DNA from: SHVO01 sp050250575
Lineage (GTDB): Bacteria; Pseudomonadota; Alphaproteobacteria; Rhodospirillales; Rhodospirillaceae
Direction of reading: 5' to 3'
Length of the DNA: 64,000 bases
Assembly: GCA_050250575.1 (NCBI GenBank)
Contig: JBFWOJ010000011.1
Span: 62,001 to 126,000 of the forward strand
The notes under the pieces are model-generated. The model did not search any database and was not told the DNA's origin. It saw only the letters and a program-made list of their open reading frames with translations. Within the stretch, counting starts at the first letter, position 1, and every line of letters begins with the position of its first letter. Both the position numbers and the translations under genes were made by a program. Shown here piece by piece: positions 18,566-27,187 of the stretch.

Positions 18566-18582
18566 ATGTTACGTTATAACAT
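18566..18582. promoter_or_regulatory. Zur box in the znuA/zur divergent promoter
   Basis: ATGTTACGTTATAACAT carries inverted arms ATGTTA and TAACAT around a 5-bp spacer, an AT-rich dyad of the Zur/Fur kind. It lies 40 bp upstream of the znuA ATG and 27 bp upstream of the zur ATG, so it should control both directions. Confidence 0.8.
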
Positions 18583-18609
18583 TAATTGCGGCGACGTAAA
18601 TGGGGGCGG

Positions 18610-19125
18610 ATGGCCTCGCAAGCGCAGAAATCGGCGACGCGCAAATCCCGGAGCGGGATATTCCCGCATCCGCGGCATGACCATGCGCAGTGCGCTGCGG
18701 ACGCCATGCGCACCGCGGAGGCCGTCTGCGAGAAGCGGGGTGCGCGCTTGACGGCTATTCGACGGCGCGTCCTTGCGGCCGTATGGTCGAGTCATGCGCC
18801 GGTCGGCGCTTACGACATTCTCGCCGAGTTAAACGCGGACCGTGGCAAGACCGCTCCCATGGCGGTTTACCGCGCGCTCGATTTCCTCATGGAACAGGGC
18901 TTGGTGCACCGCCTCGCCAGCCTCAACGCCTTCATCGGCTGCGCGCTCGCCAGCGAGAGTCATACGGCACACTTCCTGATCTGCCGCGGTTGCAAGTCGG
19001 CGACGGAAATGGACGGCGCCGCCGTGACGCGTGCCGTGAAGAAAAGCTTGAGCGCCCACGGATTCTTTCCGGAAACGGAAATCATCGAGATCCAGGGCCT
19101 TTGCGCTTACTGCCGCAAAGCATGA
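18610..19125 (+). CDS. zur: Zinc uptake regulator Zur (Fur family)
   Basis: A 171-residue Fur-family repressor. It has an N-terminal winged helix (LTAIRRRVLAAVW to VYRALDFLMEQGLVHRL) and metal-site motifs ESHTAHFLICRGCKS and CAYC forming the structural zinc site. The N-terminal His/Cys-rich extension (HPRHDHAQC) is typical of Zur. The ATG at 18610 has GGGGGCGG in front; an upstream TTG at 18586 is unlikely. Its stop overlaps znuC (ATGA). Confidence 0.92.
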   Translation: MASQAQKSATRKSRSGIFPHPRHDHAQCAADAMRTAEAVCEKRGARLTAIRRRVLAAVWSSHAPVGAYDILAELNADRGKTAPMAVYRALDFLMEQGLVHRLASLNAFIGCALASESHTAHFLICRGCKSATEMDGAAVTRAVKKSLSAHGFFPETEIIEIQGLCAYCRKA

Positions 19126-19916
19126 GTGCCGGCCCGCCCATCGCTGCGTTGTCCGCCGCGTGCCTCGTGCGCAACGAGCGGCCCGTGCTCGATCATGTCG
19201 ACCTCGTAGTGGGCCGCGGCGAGATCGTCACCATCATGGGCCCCAACGGCGCAGGCAAGTCGACGCTGATCCGGGCAGTCCTCGGCCTCGAGAAACTCGA
19301 TCGCGGAACCGTGAGCCGGGCGCCCGGCATCTCCGTCGCCTATCTGCCGCAGCGCTATCAGCTGGATCCGGCGCTGCCTCTCTCCGTCCGACGCATATTG
19401 ACGTTGACGCATGCGGCGCCGGAAGAGCGGCTGCGCGCCGTACTGGAGGAGTTGGGCATCGGCCGCCTGCTGGAGGCGTCGGCGCTGAAATTGTCCGGAG
19501 GAGAGCTGCAACGTGTGATGCTCGCGCGTGCCCTGCTGCGCGAACCCGACCTGCTGGTGCTCGATGAGCCGACACAGAATGTCGACGCATCGGGCGCACT
19601 CGATATTTATCAAGTCATCGCCCGGCAACGCGCCCGCACCGGCTGCAGCGTGCTCCTGGTGTCACACGACTTGAACGTGGTGATGGCGGCGACAGACCGT
19701 GTCTATTGCCTCAATGGCCATATCTGTTGCTCGGGCAAGCCCACGGACGTCGGCCGTGACCGCGCGTTCGTCGAACTGTTCGGCGAGGCCGCGGCGCAGA
19801 CGCTGGCACCCTACACCCATCACCATGATCACGTACATGCCCCCGACGGCAGCGTCGCGGACGGACACCATCATCCACATCATCACGGCCCTCATCATGA
19901 CCACCACCGGCACTGA
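19122..19916 (+). CDS. znuC: Zinc ABC transporter ATPase ZnuC with His-rich tail
   Basis: A 264-residue ABC ATPase: Walker A GPNGAGKST (40-48), signature LSGGELQRVMLARAL and Walker B LLVLDEPTQNVD. The last 38 residues (about 227-264) contain 16 histidines. This tail could buffer or sense cytoplasmic zinc near the pump. The frame is open far upstream, but the ATG overlapping the zur stop is the real start. znuB follows after 8 bp. Confidence 0.94.
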   Translation: MSAGPPIAALSAACLVRNERPVLDHVDLVVGRGEIVTIMGPNGAGKSTLIRAVLGLEKLDRGTVSRAPGISVAYLPQRYQLDPALPLSVRRILTLTHAAPEERLRAVLEELGIGRLLEASALKLSGGELQRVMLARALLREPDLLVLDEPTQNVDASGALDIYQVIARQRARTGCSVLLVSHDLNVVMAATDRVYCLNGHICCSGKPTDVGRDRAFVELFGEAAAQTLAPYTHHHDHVHAPDGSVADGHHHPHHHGPHHDHHRH

Positions 19917-19924
19917 GGTGGGCC

Positions 19925-20719
19925 GTGTTTGAGCCGTTCATCATGTATGCCGTTCTGGCAGGCCTCGGCATCGCCATGGTCGCAGGTCCCCTCGGCTGCT
20001 TCGTCGTGTGGCGCCGCATGGCGTATTTCGGAGACACGCTCTCCCACGCCGGCCTGATGGGGATCGCATTCGGTCTGTTGACAGGGATCGATCCGACCAT
20101 CGGCATCATCGCAACATGCGTGGCGATCGGCGGACTCCTTTTCGCCTTGCAATTCCAGAGACGGATCCCCACCGACACGCTGCTCGGGGTCTTGTCACAT
20201 GGCGCCCTCGCCGTGGGCCTGATCGCAGTCAGCACTTTGCAGAACGTCCGGGTTGATCTGACCGCCTATCTCTTCGGCGATATCCTCGCCATCACCGACG
20301 CTGACCTCGCCTGGATCTACGTCGGCGGAATCGCGGTCCTTTGCGCGCTCGCGGTGATGTGGCGACGTTTGGTGGCGTTGACGGTCAACGAGGATATTGC
20401 CCGCGCCGAGGGCTATGCGGGAACCGGTGTACGCCTGGCGTTCACGGTCCTGATCGCAATTACGGTTGCGATCGCCATGAAGATCGTCGGCATTCTGCTT
20501 GTCACGGCGCTGTTGATCATACCCCCCGCCGCGGCACGCCGGATGGCGCGGGGGCCCGAGGCCATGACACTGATGACGGTGGCCGTCGGCGCACTTGCGA
20601 CGGTCGGCGGAATCTGGGCCTCGTTCGTGTGGGATATTCCTTCCGGAGCCGCGATCGTCGTCACCGCCTCCTGCATTTTCGCGCTGAGCATCGGGCTCGG
20701 CAAAGCCGTTCGCGGGTAA
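19925..20719 (+). CDS. znuB: Zinc ABC transporter permease ZnuB
   Basis: A 264-residue integral membrane permease of the ABC-3 family with about eight hydrophobic segments. Family-typical features are GDTLSHAGLMGIAFG near residue 38 and the helix KIVGILLVTALLIIPPAAARR near residue 190. It starts with GTG. It completes the zur-znuC-znuB operon and pairs with ZnuA. Confidence 0.93.
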   Translation: MFEPFIMYAVLAGLGIAMVAGPLGCFVVWRRMAYFGDTLSHAGLMGIAFGLLTGIDPTIGIIATCVAIGGLLFALQFQRRIPTDTLLGVLSHGALAVGLIAVSTLQNVRVDLTAYLFGDILAITDADLAWIYVGGIAVLCALAVMWRRLVALTVNEDIARAEGYAGTGVRLAFTVLIAITVAIAMKIVGILLVTALLIIPPAAARRMARGPEAMTLMTVAVGALATVGGIWASFVWDIPSGAAIVVTASCIFALSIGLGKAVRG

Positions 20720-20745
20720 GGCATTCGTCCCAGAATCCGGTCATA

Positions 20746-22794
20746 ATGGTGCGTATGGCCTCGGCCCCGATCCCTCACCTCGCCCCCAGCGCGATCCGCG
20801 CCACGCATGTGCTTGCGATCGTGAGCCCGGCGCCCGATCTGCTGCAGTTTGCGCGCGAGGCGCTGTGGGCGGCGCAGGAACGCGACCTGCCGCTGACGAT
20901 CGCTATTCGGGCCGTCCCTCGCCTGCGTGCCGAGCTGCTGGGCCTTGATACGATCGACGACCTTACTGTCTTTGCGGAACGCTGGGGCGTAACCCTCGTG
21001 CCGTGGCGAACCAACGAAGACCTCGAAGCGATGATCGGCGGTTGGGCTGTGCGGCCTCCGGCCGCGATCGTGCTTGGCGCGCGCCGCGCGCGAACGGACC
21101 TCCACGGCTTACCCGGGCCCTTCGCTACACGCATCGAACAGGCCGCTAGGGCGGTCGGCATCGATGTCATGCCGGACCCGAGCCATGAGGGCGGCGGCGC
21201 CCCTCGCCTCGGCCTCGCCTGGCGCGTCGACGATCAGCGACCGTGGTATCACGACTACGTTCTCAGCGCCTTCGCGGTCAGTTTGGTTGCCGTTCTCGTG
21301 CAAGTCCTCGACCGCATGGTCGCCGCGCCCGGCGGACTGGTGATCTTGTTCCTGACGGCGGTGGTCTATAGCGCCAGCGCCTACGGCTTGGCCGCGGCCT
21401 CCTTCACCAGCCTGCTGAGTCTCTTGATCTTCAACTACTTCTTTAAGCAGCCGCGCTACGAGCTCGGCCTTTCGGCGCCAGGCGACATCCTCGTGTTTAT
21501 CCTGTTCATCGTGGTGGCTGCGATTACGAGCAACCTATCCGGCCGCCTGCGTCAGCAAGCCAACCGTGCGCAGCGGCAGGCTCGCGAGGCGCGCGCACTT
21601 TTCCAATTGACGCGCGACATCGCCGTGGCGCAGGACACGCAGGAAATTTTTTGCGCGATCGTGCATCAGTGCAACGACATCTTCGAGTGCGATACGACGC
21701 TGCTGACGCCATTCACCGGCGGCGGCCGCGAAACTCTCGCATTAGCCTCGTCCCGCGCGCGTGCCGCCGCCCTGCAAGCGGCGTATCCCCCGCACGCAAA
21801 CCTCACCCAAGAGGAGATCGAGGCCGCGCGCTGGGTCTTCAACGAAGGATCGCCGGCAGGACGAGGCACGTCGATGTGGCCGGAGATGCAGGCGACGTTT
21901 CAACCCCTCGAAACCGGCGAGGGAACCGTTGCAGTCCTCGTTCTTCGCGACACGGCGCGGGAAATCGTTCGTTCCGCCGGGTTCCGACGGGTCATCGGTT
22001 CAATCTGCCGGCTGACCGCGCTTGCGGTCGAGCATTCGCTCCGTAAACAGGAGCTTGAAAACGCGCGCGTCGTCTCGCAGACGGAAGGCCTGCGTTCGGC
22101 CTTGTTATCGTCAATCTCGCACGATTTCGGAACGCCGCTGGCCTCGATCATCGGCTCGGCGTCGAGCCTGATTTCCTATGGCCGCAGTTATGGGCCCGAG
22201 GTCACAAGCGAGCTATTGACCACGATTCTTGAAGAAGCCGAGCGGCTCAACCGCTTCGTCAAGAACGTGCTGCAGATGAACCGCCTGGAGGCGGGCGCCC
22301 TGACCCCGCGCTTGCAATGGGCGGACGTCGGCGACTTGATCTCAACGGCGCTCGATGCCGTGCATCGCCGGGTTGCTCAGCACGAAGTATATGCGGACGT
22401 CGAAGACATGCTGCCACTCGTAAACGTCGACTTCGTGCTGATGGAGAGCGTGCTGGTGAACCTTCTGGACAATGCCGCCAAGTACTCGCCCCCCGAAACG
22501 GCGATCCAGATCACCGCGCGGCGGCTCGGCGACGACGTCGGCATAGACGTGACCGATCAGGGGCGCGGCATCTCGTCTGAAGAGCTGGGAGCTATTTTCG
22601 ACAAGTTCTATCGCGCGCGACAGCGCGATCGGACGGTCCCGGGGACCGGGCTCGGGCTGGCCATTTGCAAGGGAATCATCGATGCCCATGGCGGCACGAT
22701 CGAAGCCTTGAGCGAAGGCCTTGGACACGGCACGACCATTCGGCTGCGTTTGCCGGTGAAGACGCCGGATGTGGCCGTGACCGCCGAGGTATGA
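20746..22794 (+). CDS. KdpD-like membrane sensor histidine kinase lacking the N-terminal KdpD domain
   Basis: A 682-residue kinase. Residues 10-165 look like the universal-stress-like part of KdpD, about 170-265 hold four close membrane helices (DUF4118-like), 285-435 are GAF-like, then HisKA with H459 in SISHDFGTPLAS and an HATPase domain (NLLDNAAKY, GRGISSEE, GTGLGLAICKG). The KdpD Walker-A sensor domain that should come first (full KdpD is about 900 aa) is absent. The ATG at 20746 is used; another lies three codons on. It pairs with the KdpE-like regulator, but no kdpFABC is present. Confidence 0.83.
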   Translation: MVRMASAPIPHLAPSAIRATHVLAIVSPAPDLLQFAREALWAAQERDLPLTIAIRAVPRLRAELLGLDTIDDLTVFAERWGVTLVPWRTNEDLEAMIGGWAVRPPAAIVLGARRARTDLHGLPGPFATRIEQAARAVGIDVMPDPSHEGGGAPRLGLAWRVDDQRPWYHDYVLSAFAVSLVAVLVQVLDRMVAAPGGLVILFLTAVVYSASAYGLAAASFTSLLSLLIFNYFFKQPRYELGLSAPGDILVFILFIVVAAITSNLSGRLRQQANRAQRQAREARALFQLTRDIAVAQDTQEIFCAIVHQCNDIFECDTTLLTPFTGGGRETLALASSRARAAALQAAYPPHANLTQEEIEAARWVFNEGSPAGRGTSMWPEMQATFQPLETGEGTVAVLVLRDTAREIVRSAGFRRVIGSICRLTALAVEHSLRKQELENARVVSQTEGLRSALLSSISHDFGTPLASIIGSASSLISYGRSYGPEVTSELLTTILEEAERLNRFVKNVLQMNRLEAGALTPRLQWADVGDLISTALDAVHRRVAQHEVYADVEDMLPLVNVDFVLMESVLVNLLDNAAKYSPPETAIQITARRLGDDVGIDVTDQGRGISSEELGAIFDKFYRARQRDRTVPGTGLGLAICKGIIDAHGGTIEALSEGLGHGTTIRLRLPVKTPDVAVTAEV

Positions 22795-22806
22795 GAACCT
22801 GATCGC

Positions 22807-23499
22807 ATGACCACGGGCCCGAAGGTTCTGATCGTCGACGACGAGCCGCAGATCCGGCGGTTTCTGCGCGCCAGCCTCCAAGCTCACGACTATCAAGTCA
22901 TCGAGGCGGAGAACGGCAAAGAAGGGGTGCGCGCCTGTACGGTCCAGAAACCGGATCTCTTGATCCTGGATCTCGGACTGCCGGACATGGACGGCCTGGA
23001 CGTGATAAAGCTGGTTCGGGAATGGTCGACTATTCCCATCATCATTCTCTCGCTGCGCTCGGACGATCCCGACAAGATTGAAGCGCTGGATCGCGGCGCC
23101 AATGACTACGTCACAAAACCATTCAGCATGGGAGAACTGCTGGCGCGGATGCGGGTTGCCCTGCGGCAAGGACAAGGCGGCGCCAGCGAAGCCGGCCCGG
23201 TGATTACCGCCGGGGACATCGAGATCGATCTTTCGAAACGTCTGGTGACCGTCAGCGGCGCGCCGGTCCGCCTCTCGCGCAAGGAATACGACCTTTTGCG
23301 CATCCTCGCCTCCCACCCAGGCAAGGTCATCACACACCAGCAGCTTCTGCAGGAGGTCTGGGGGCAGGCCTATGTCGAGGAAACCCAGTATTTACGGGTT
23401 TATATCGGACAACTGCGCCAGAAACTGGAGAAGGAGCCGGCGTCGCCGAAGTACCTCGTGACCGAGCCTGGCGTCGGCTACCGTCTGCAGACCGGCTGA
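22807..23499 (+). CDS. OmpR-family response regulator, KdpE-like
   Basis: A 230-residue regulator: receiver (acidic pair in LIVDDEPQIRRFLR, phospho-Asp in LILDLGLPDMDG, Lys in YVTKPFSMGEL) and a C-terminal winged helix (LSRKEYDLLRILASHPGKV to YLRVYIGQLRQKLE). IRRFLR and the domain spacing are typical of KdpE. It follows the kinase by 12 bp. Targets are unknown; no potassium-pump operon adjoins, so it may act on distant genes or have a different job. Confidence 0.87.
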   Translation: MTTGPKVLIVDDEPQIRRFLRASLQAHDYQVIEAENGKEGVRACTVQKPDLLILDLGLPDMDGLDVIKLVREWSTIPIIILSLRSDDPDKIEALDRGANDYVTKPFSMGELLARMRVALRQGQGGASEAGPVITAGDIEIDLSKRLVTVSGAPVRLSRKEYDLLRILASHPGKVITHQQLLQEVWGQAYVEETQYLRVYIGQLRQKLEKEPASPKYLVTEPGVGYRLQTG

Positions 23500-23500
23500 A

Positions 23501-23535
23501 CCTGAAAAAAGCTGCCTTTTTTTCCAGCGTTCAGG
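23501..23535 (+). terminator. Candidate terminator after the KdpE-like gene
   Basis: An outer CCTGAA/TTCAGG pair (23501-23506, 23530-23535) encloses an inner AAAAAAG/CTTTTTT stem with loop CTGC. GACTTTTT follows. The stem is AT-rich, so strength is uncertain. Confidence 0.4.
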
Positions 23536-23651
23536 GACTTTTTGGGCGCGATGATCGTCTTTGGAGTAGAGGTTCAGGCATAATCTTGCCTAAATTGCAC
23601 GTTATTTGTGGTCTCACGAGACGTACACTCACGAGACAGAGAGAGGCTCAT

Positions 23652-24017
23652 ATGAAGACGTCACTGATAGCGCTTGCAGCCGCGCTGGTCGTTGGGGCTG
23701 CGACTTCGGCCACGGCTGCAGATCCGGTCGGCTCGACCCACAAGTGCGTGCGCCTGTCGGACATCCAAGACTCTCCGATCATCGACGATAGGACCATTCT
23801 TCTGAGAATGCGCGGCCGCGACAACTTCAAGCGCGTCGATATGCGGGGCCGGTGTTCGGGTATGGAGTTCAGCGGCATCGGCCACTCGACGCCGACCGCC
23901 GAGCTCTGCACGTCGGATTCGATCACAGTCCTTCAGCCGGTCGGCGCGGTCTGCATGATCGACCAGATCGTGACGATCGATAAAGCCGAAGCCGATACGC
24001 TGATCGCCAAGCGCTAA
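23652..24017 (+). CDS. Exported DUF6491-like protein
   Basis: A 121-residue protein with a signal peptide (MKTSLIALAAALVVGAATSATA). The mature part has Cys residues in KCVRLSDIQD, RCSGMEF, ELCTSD and AVCMID that could form two disulfides. The pattern resembles the DUF6491 family of small periplasmic proteins of unknown function. The ATG at 23652 has a purine-rich GAGAGAGG upstream; an earlier in-frame start lacks the signal at its N-terminus. It is convergent with the M61 peptidase, 4 bp apart. Confidence 0.68.
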   Translation: MKTSLIALAAALVVGAATSATAADPVGSTHKCVRLSDIQDSPIIDDRTILLRMRGRDNFKRVDMRGRCSGMEFSGIGHSTPTAELCTSDSITVLQPVGAVCMIDQIVTIDKAEADTLIAKR

Positions 24018-24021
24018 CGCG

Positions 24022-25947
24022 CTACTTCCGGGGGGCGATGATGTCGTCGATACGCCCGGGGGCTTTCTCGATCCGCTCGAGCCGCGGATAGCGGAGCCCG
24101 CCTCGATAGTCGAGCGTCAGGGTGCGGACATCATCTCCCACCCTGACGATCAATTCGATGACCCCGCCATTCTTGGATTCCTTCACGACCTCCTTTAGGC
24201 GGTCGATCTCGAAGGCTTTTCCGTTCACCGCGAGAATCCGCGCGCCGATCGCAAAGCCGGCCTTAAAGAGCGGGCCCTCCCAGAGAACGTTTGTCATGCG
24301 GCCGTCGGAATCGATATTGGCGCCGAGCGAATATGTGAGATCGACGGTGCGGCGCTGCGATTCCAGAGTCTTGAAAAGCTCCGTAGGCTCATCGGTGTAG
24401 ACAAGCCGATATCCTCCGCGGTTGACGCCATCGAGCGGCGCGCCGGGGCCACGTCCATCTAGCCGCTTGCGGAGGAAAGCCGCCCAATCGTATTTCACGA
24501 ACTCGTTGAGGACCGCGACCGCGTCTTCGAAGCCATAAGTCGCCGGCTTAAGCCATTCCCCGTCGTTCTGGCCGAAGAACGCGCGCGCAAAGTCATCGAG
24601 CGAGCGGCGGCCGTTGGTTTGCTCGCGCATCAGCGTATCGACATCGAGCCACACCAGGAGGCCTTCTGAGTAATAGTCCTCGCTGCGCTGCCAGCTCGAC
24701 CACGGCTGCGGACGGCGAGCGGCCGTAATCGGGTCGTTGGTCGTATCCTGCAGCGGCTTCCACTCGCGGCCGATCCGATGGTCATAAAGCGCTGCCGTAG
24801 CCGCGATGGCGTCGAGCGCCTGTTGTTTTGTCCATAGGCCCGCGCGCGCGGCAAGAACGTAACCCCAATACTGCGTCTGGCCCTCATAGAGCCAAAGCAT
24901 GGAATCACGCATCGGCACATTGTAGTTCGGCGTCCACAAGTCCGAGGGGCGGCGGTATTTGCCGTTCCAGGAATGGGCATATTCGTGCGGCAGGAGATCG
25001 CGCGAGGTATACCGGCGATCCCATTCGGTGAAGTAGCGCGAAGTGGTGCCGTTCTCGCTGGACCGCTGGTGCTCCAGCCCAATGCCGCCCATGCGGTCGG
25101 TGAGGGCGAGCAGGAAATCGTAATGATCGAAGTGACGCGCACCGAAGAGAAGATCTGACTGACGCACGAGATTGCGATGCGCCTCGATATGCTCAGGCTT
25201 GGCTTCGAGCTGCTCCGGTTCGTCCGCCATGATGTTGAGGGTGACGCGCGAACGGCCGCCTTTTGAAGTGGGGCCAGCGTCCAGTTCCACCCGCTTGAAG
25301 TGCTTGCCGGCAAAAACCGGGGAGTCGACCAGGACTTCGAGCGATACCGGCTTGAAGACCGTTTCGGCGCCGGCCGTCGCCGCCGCCTCGAGCGCAGTAC
25401 CGAATTGCCACCCTTCGGGCAATTTGAAACTCGCCTCGTAAGGAATTTGCGAGACGTAATAGCCCGCGGGATACAAGACGACGGCATTCCACTGCAGGTT
25501 CAACATCTCCGGAGTCACCACGATGCGGCCTTGATCGCCAGCGGTCGGAGAGAGGAACTGATACTCGACGTCGATGGCGGTCGTTCCAGCCGGAACGTCG
25601 ACATGGAAGGCATATACCTCGACAGGGTCCCGCCGCCATTCGAGCCGCTGTCCGCCGGCCTTTATCGTCAGTCCGCCAAGCTTGTCGATGGGTCCGCGCG
25701 GCGCATGATTTGCGGGCAGCCACTGCGGATAAAGAAGCGTCATCGGGCCGGGCGAAACAGGGATGGTCTCGCGCACGGTGAAAATCCGTTGCGCGGTGTT
25801 CGTGGCGTCGACGTGGAGTTTGATAGTGCCGGGATAAGGTATGTCCTGCGGCGCGGGGATCGGCACGGCCAAGGTGAAGTCCGCCGCAGCCGCCGGCGCG
25901 GCGATGAGCACGGCGACAATGGTCGCGCGGACTGTCCTGAGATTCAC
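24022..25947 (-). CDS. M61-family metallopeptidase with PDZ domain
   Basis: A 641-residue exported protease. It has a signal peptide (about 1-23), an N-terminal beta domain, the zinc motif H321-E-Y-A-H325 in LLPHEYAHSWNGKYRRP, and a C-terminal PDZ domain (about 510-600). M61 members are glycyl aminopeptidases acting in the periplasm. The GTG at 25947 follows GGGGGA and starts the signal peptide (MNLRTVRATIVAV); an in-frame GTG four codons earlier is less likely. Confidence 0.88.
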   Translation of the reverse strand: MNLRTVRATIVAVLIAAPAAAADFTLAVPIPAPQDIPYPGTIKLHVDATNTAQRIFTVRETIPVSPGPMTLLYPQWLPANHAPRGPIDKLGGLTIKAGGQRLEWRRDPVEVYAFHVDVPAGTTAIDVEYQFLSPTAGDQGRIVVTPEMLNLQWNAVVLYPAGYYVSQIPYEASFKLPEGWQFGTALEAAATAGAETVFKPVSLEVLVDSPVFAGKHFKRVELDAGPTSKGGRSRVTLNIMADEPEQLEAKPEHIEAHRNLVRQSDLLFGARHFDHYDFLLALTDRMGGIGLEHQRSSENGTTSRYFTEWDRRYTSRDLLPHEYAHSWNGKYRRPSDLWTPNYNVPMRDSMLWLYEGQTQYWGYVLAARAGLWTKQQALDAIAATAALYDHRIGREWKPLQDTTNDPITAARRPQPWSSWQRSEDYYSEGLLVWLDVDTLMREQTNGRRSLDDFARAFFGQNDGEWLKPATYGFEDAVAVLNEFVKYDWAAFLRKRLDGRGPGAPLDGVNRGGYRLVYTDEPTELFKTLESQRRTVDLTYSLGANIDSDGRMTNVLWEGPLFKAGFAIGARILAVNGKAFEIDRLKEVVKESKNGGVIELIVRVGDDVRTLTLDYRGGLRYPRLERIEKAPGRIDDIIAPRK

Positions 25948-26003
25948 GTGATCCCCCACCTTCGTTTGATCGGAAGCTTATCAGCCGTGGGGGATCGGCA
26001 TGA

Positions 26004-26044
26004 AAAGAAAAAGCCCCGCAAGCGAGGTGATTCGTTGCGGGGCT
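26004..26044 (-). terminator. Rho-independent terminator of the ECF sigma gene
   Basis: A 10-bp perfect stem AGCCCCGCAA (26012-26021) / TTGCGGGGCT (26035-26044). On the minus strand it runs into TTTTTCTTTTC. It lies 75 bp past the sigma-factor stop and upstream of the M61 gene, separating the two. Confidence 0.88.
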
Positions 26045-26119
26045 CAAGTTACCACCGAGCGGCGTGATGGGGGATGGGAGATACCGCGGCGATGGATTCC
26101 TAAGAACTGTTACAAAGCT

Positions 26120-26623
26120 CTACGCCGTGGCGAGCATCGCGTCGTCGAGGCCCATGACGGCGCGCAAGCGCGCACGGCCGCGGCACAGGCGGGATTTGAC
26201 GGTTCCCACGGGCTCGTTCATGGCGGTGGCGACGTCGTGTTGGCTGGCTTCCTGCACACCGAGCACGATGATCGCCTGGCGTTCGCTGGACGAAAGGCGG
26301 CGAAGCGCCCGCATCGTCTGCTTCAAGAAAACGCTGTTGACCTGGCTGGGGATCTGCACGCGCAGATTCCCATCGTCGGCCATCGCGACGTAGCGGCGGT
26401 CGAGGGTCTCGCGACGCTTCTGGCTGATGAAGACATTGCGCATCAGGGTGAACAGCCAGGACTTGAGGCTGGTGCCCTGCTGGAAGAGATCCTGTTTGCG
26501 CAAGGCGCGCTCGACACAGTCCTGCACGAGGTCGTGCGCGTCGTCTTCGTTACGTGTCAGGACGCGCGCAAAGCGCCCGAGATCCGGAAGCAAGTTCTGC
26601 AGTTCATTTTGAAACGCGGTCAT
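26120..26623 (-). CDS. ECF-type RNA polymerase sigma factor
   Basis: A 167-residue group 4 sigma factor. Region 2 (about 12-75) includes DDAHDLVQDCVERALRK and SLKSWLFTLMRNVFISQKRR. Region 4 (about 105-160) includes LSSSERQAIIVL and EPVGTVKSRLCRGRARL. No anti-sigma factor is adjacent and no PhyR/NepR, so it is probably not the general-stress EcfG. AGGGAG at 26633-26638 is the ribosome site. A conserved palindromic hairpin lies about 110 bp upstream. Confidence 0.9.
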   Translation of the reverse strand: MTAFQNELQNLLPDLGRFARVLTRNEDDAHDLVQDCVERALRKQDLFQQGTSLKSWLFTLMRNVFISQKRRETLDRRYVAMADDGNLRVQIPSQVNSVFLKQTMRALRRLSSSERQAIIVLGVQEASQHDVATAMNEPVGTVKSRLCRGRARLRAVMGLDDAMLATA

Positions 26624-26930
26624 CTTTGAAACTCCCTATCGTTTCCCCGGGACTCCGTTCTGGAATCCGTCCGTCACAACTGAGGAAAGGATGGGGTGGA
26701 CGCGCGTAAAATCGCGATGTGGAAACACCGCCGTCCGCATAAAGGAAATATGCGGATGCAAGCTGCGCGCGCGCCGCCGGCCGCATGCAAGCCGAGCCCC
26801 GGCTGTCCCAGAGCGGCCAGTTAAGTAGTTGCGACTTCAGTAAATTTTCAGCGCGCCGGCGCCAGCGGTGGATTGCCGCCGACCCGATTTCCGGCAGGAG
26901 CCTCGCATAAAGAAAAGATAAAGAAATCTG
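26624..26930. other. Intergenic region upstream of the ECF sigma gene
   Basis: No gene is seen. It holds an 8-bp inverted repeat, TCCGCATA/TATGCGGA at 26734-26756, with loop AAGGAAA on the plus strand. No clear GGAAC-type ECF promoter was found. The sigma-factor promoter should lie here. Confidence 0.5.
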
Positions 26931-27116
26931 CTAGGAGCGCCGGCGGGGGCGATCGCCCCCTATGGCAAGTCCGCCAAGACCGACAACGGCGAAAATCAAC
27001 GCCGCGCCGTCGAGACTGAGGCGCATCACCGCGGTCGCATCCGGCTTGCCGCTGTAGAGGTCAAGCAAGACGGCGCAGATGACGGCCAGATATGCGAAGT
27101 ATTTGAATTGCAGCAT
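26931..27116 (-). CDS. Small two-helix membrane protein, unknown
   Basis: A 61-residue protein with two hydrophobic helices (about 5-23 and 34-53) and a basic tail (GGDRPRRRS). The ATG at 27116 is preferred; an in-frame TTG at 27143 would add nine residues. It lies 71 bp after the histidine kinase gene, same strand, and may belong to that operon. No family is recognised. Confidence 0.5.
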   Translation of the reverse strand: MLQFKYFAYLAVICAVLLDLYSGKPDATAVMRLSLDGAALIFAVVGLGGLAIGGDRPRRRS

Positions 27117-27187
27117 TGCAGTGCCCCACGTCCACGCATCCAAGGCAGCAACGCGCGGTAGATAGAAACGGTTGCGACCTATGACGA

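Noticed and set aside
26120..26623. General stress sigma factor EcfG
   Set aside because: No PhyR or NepR gene adjoins, and no GGAAC-type promoter was seen nearby.
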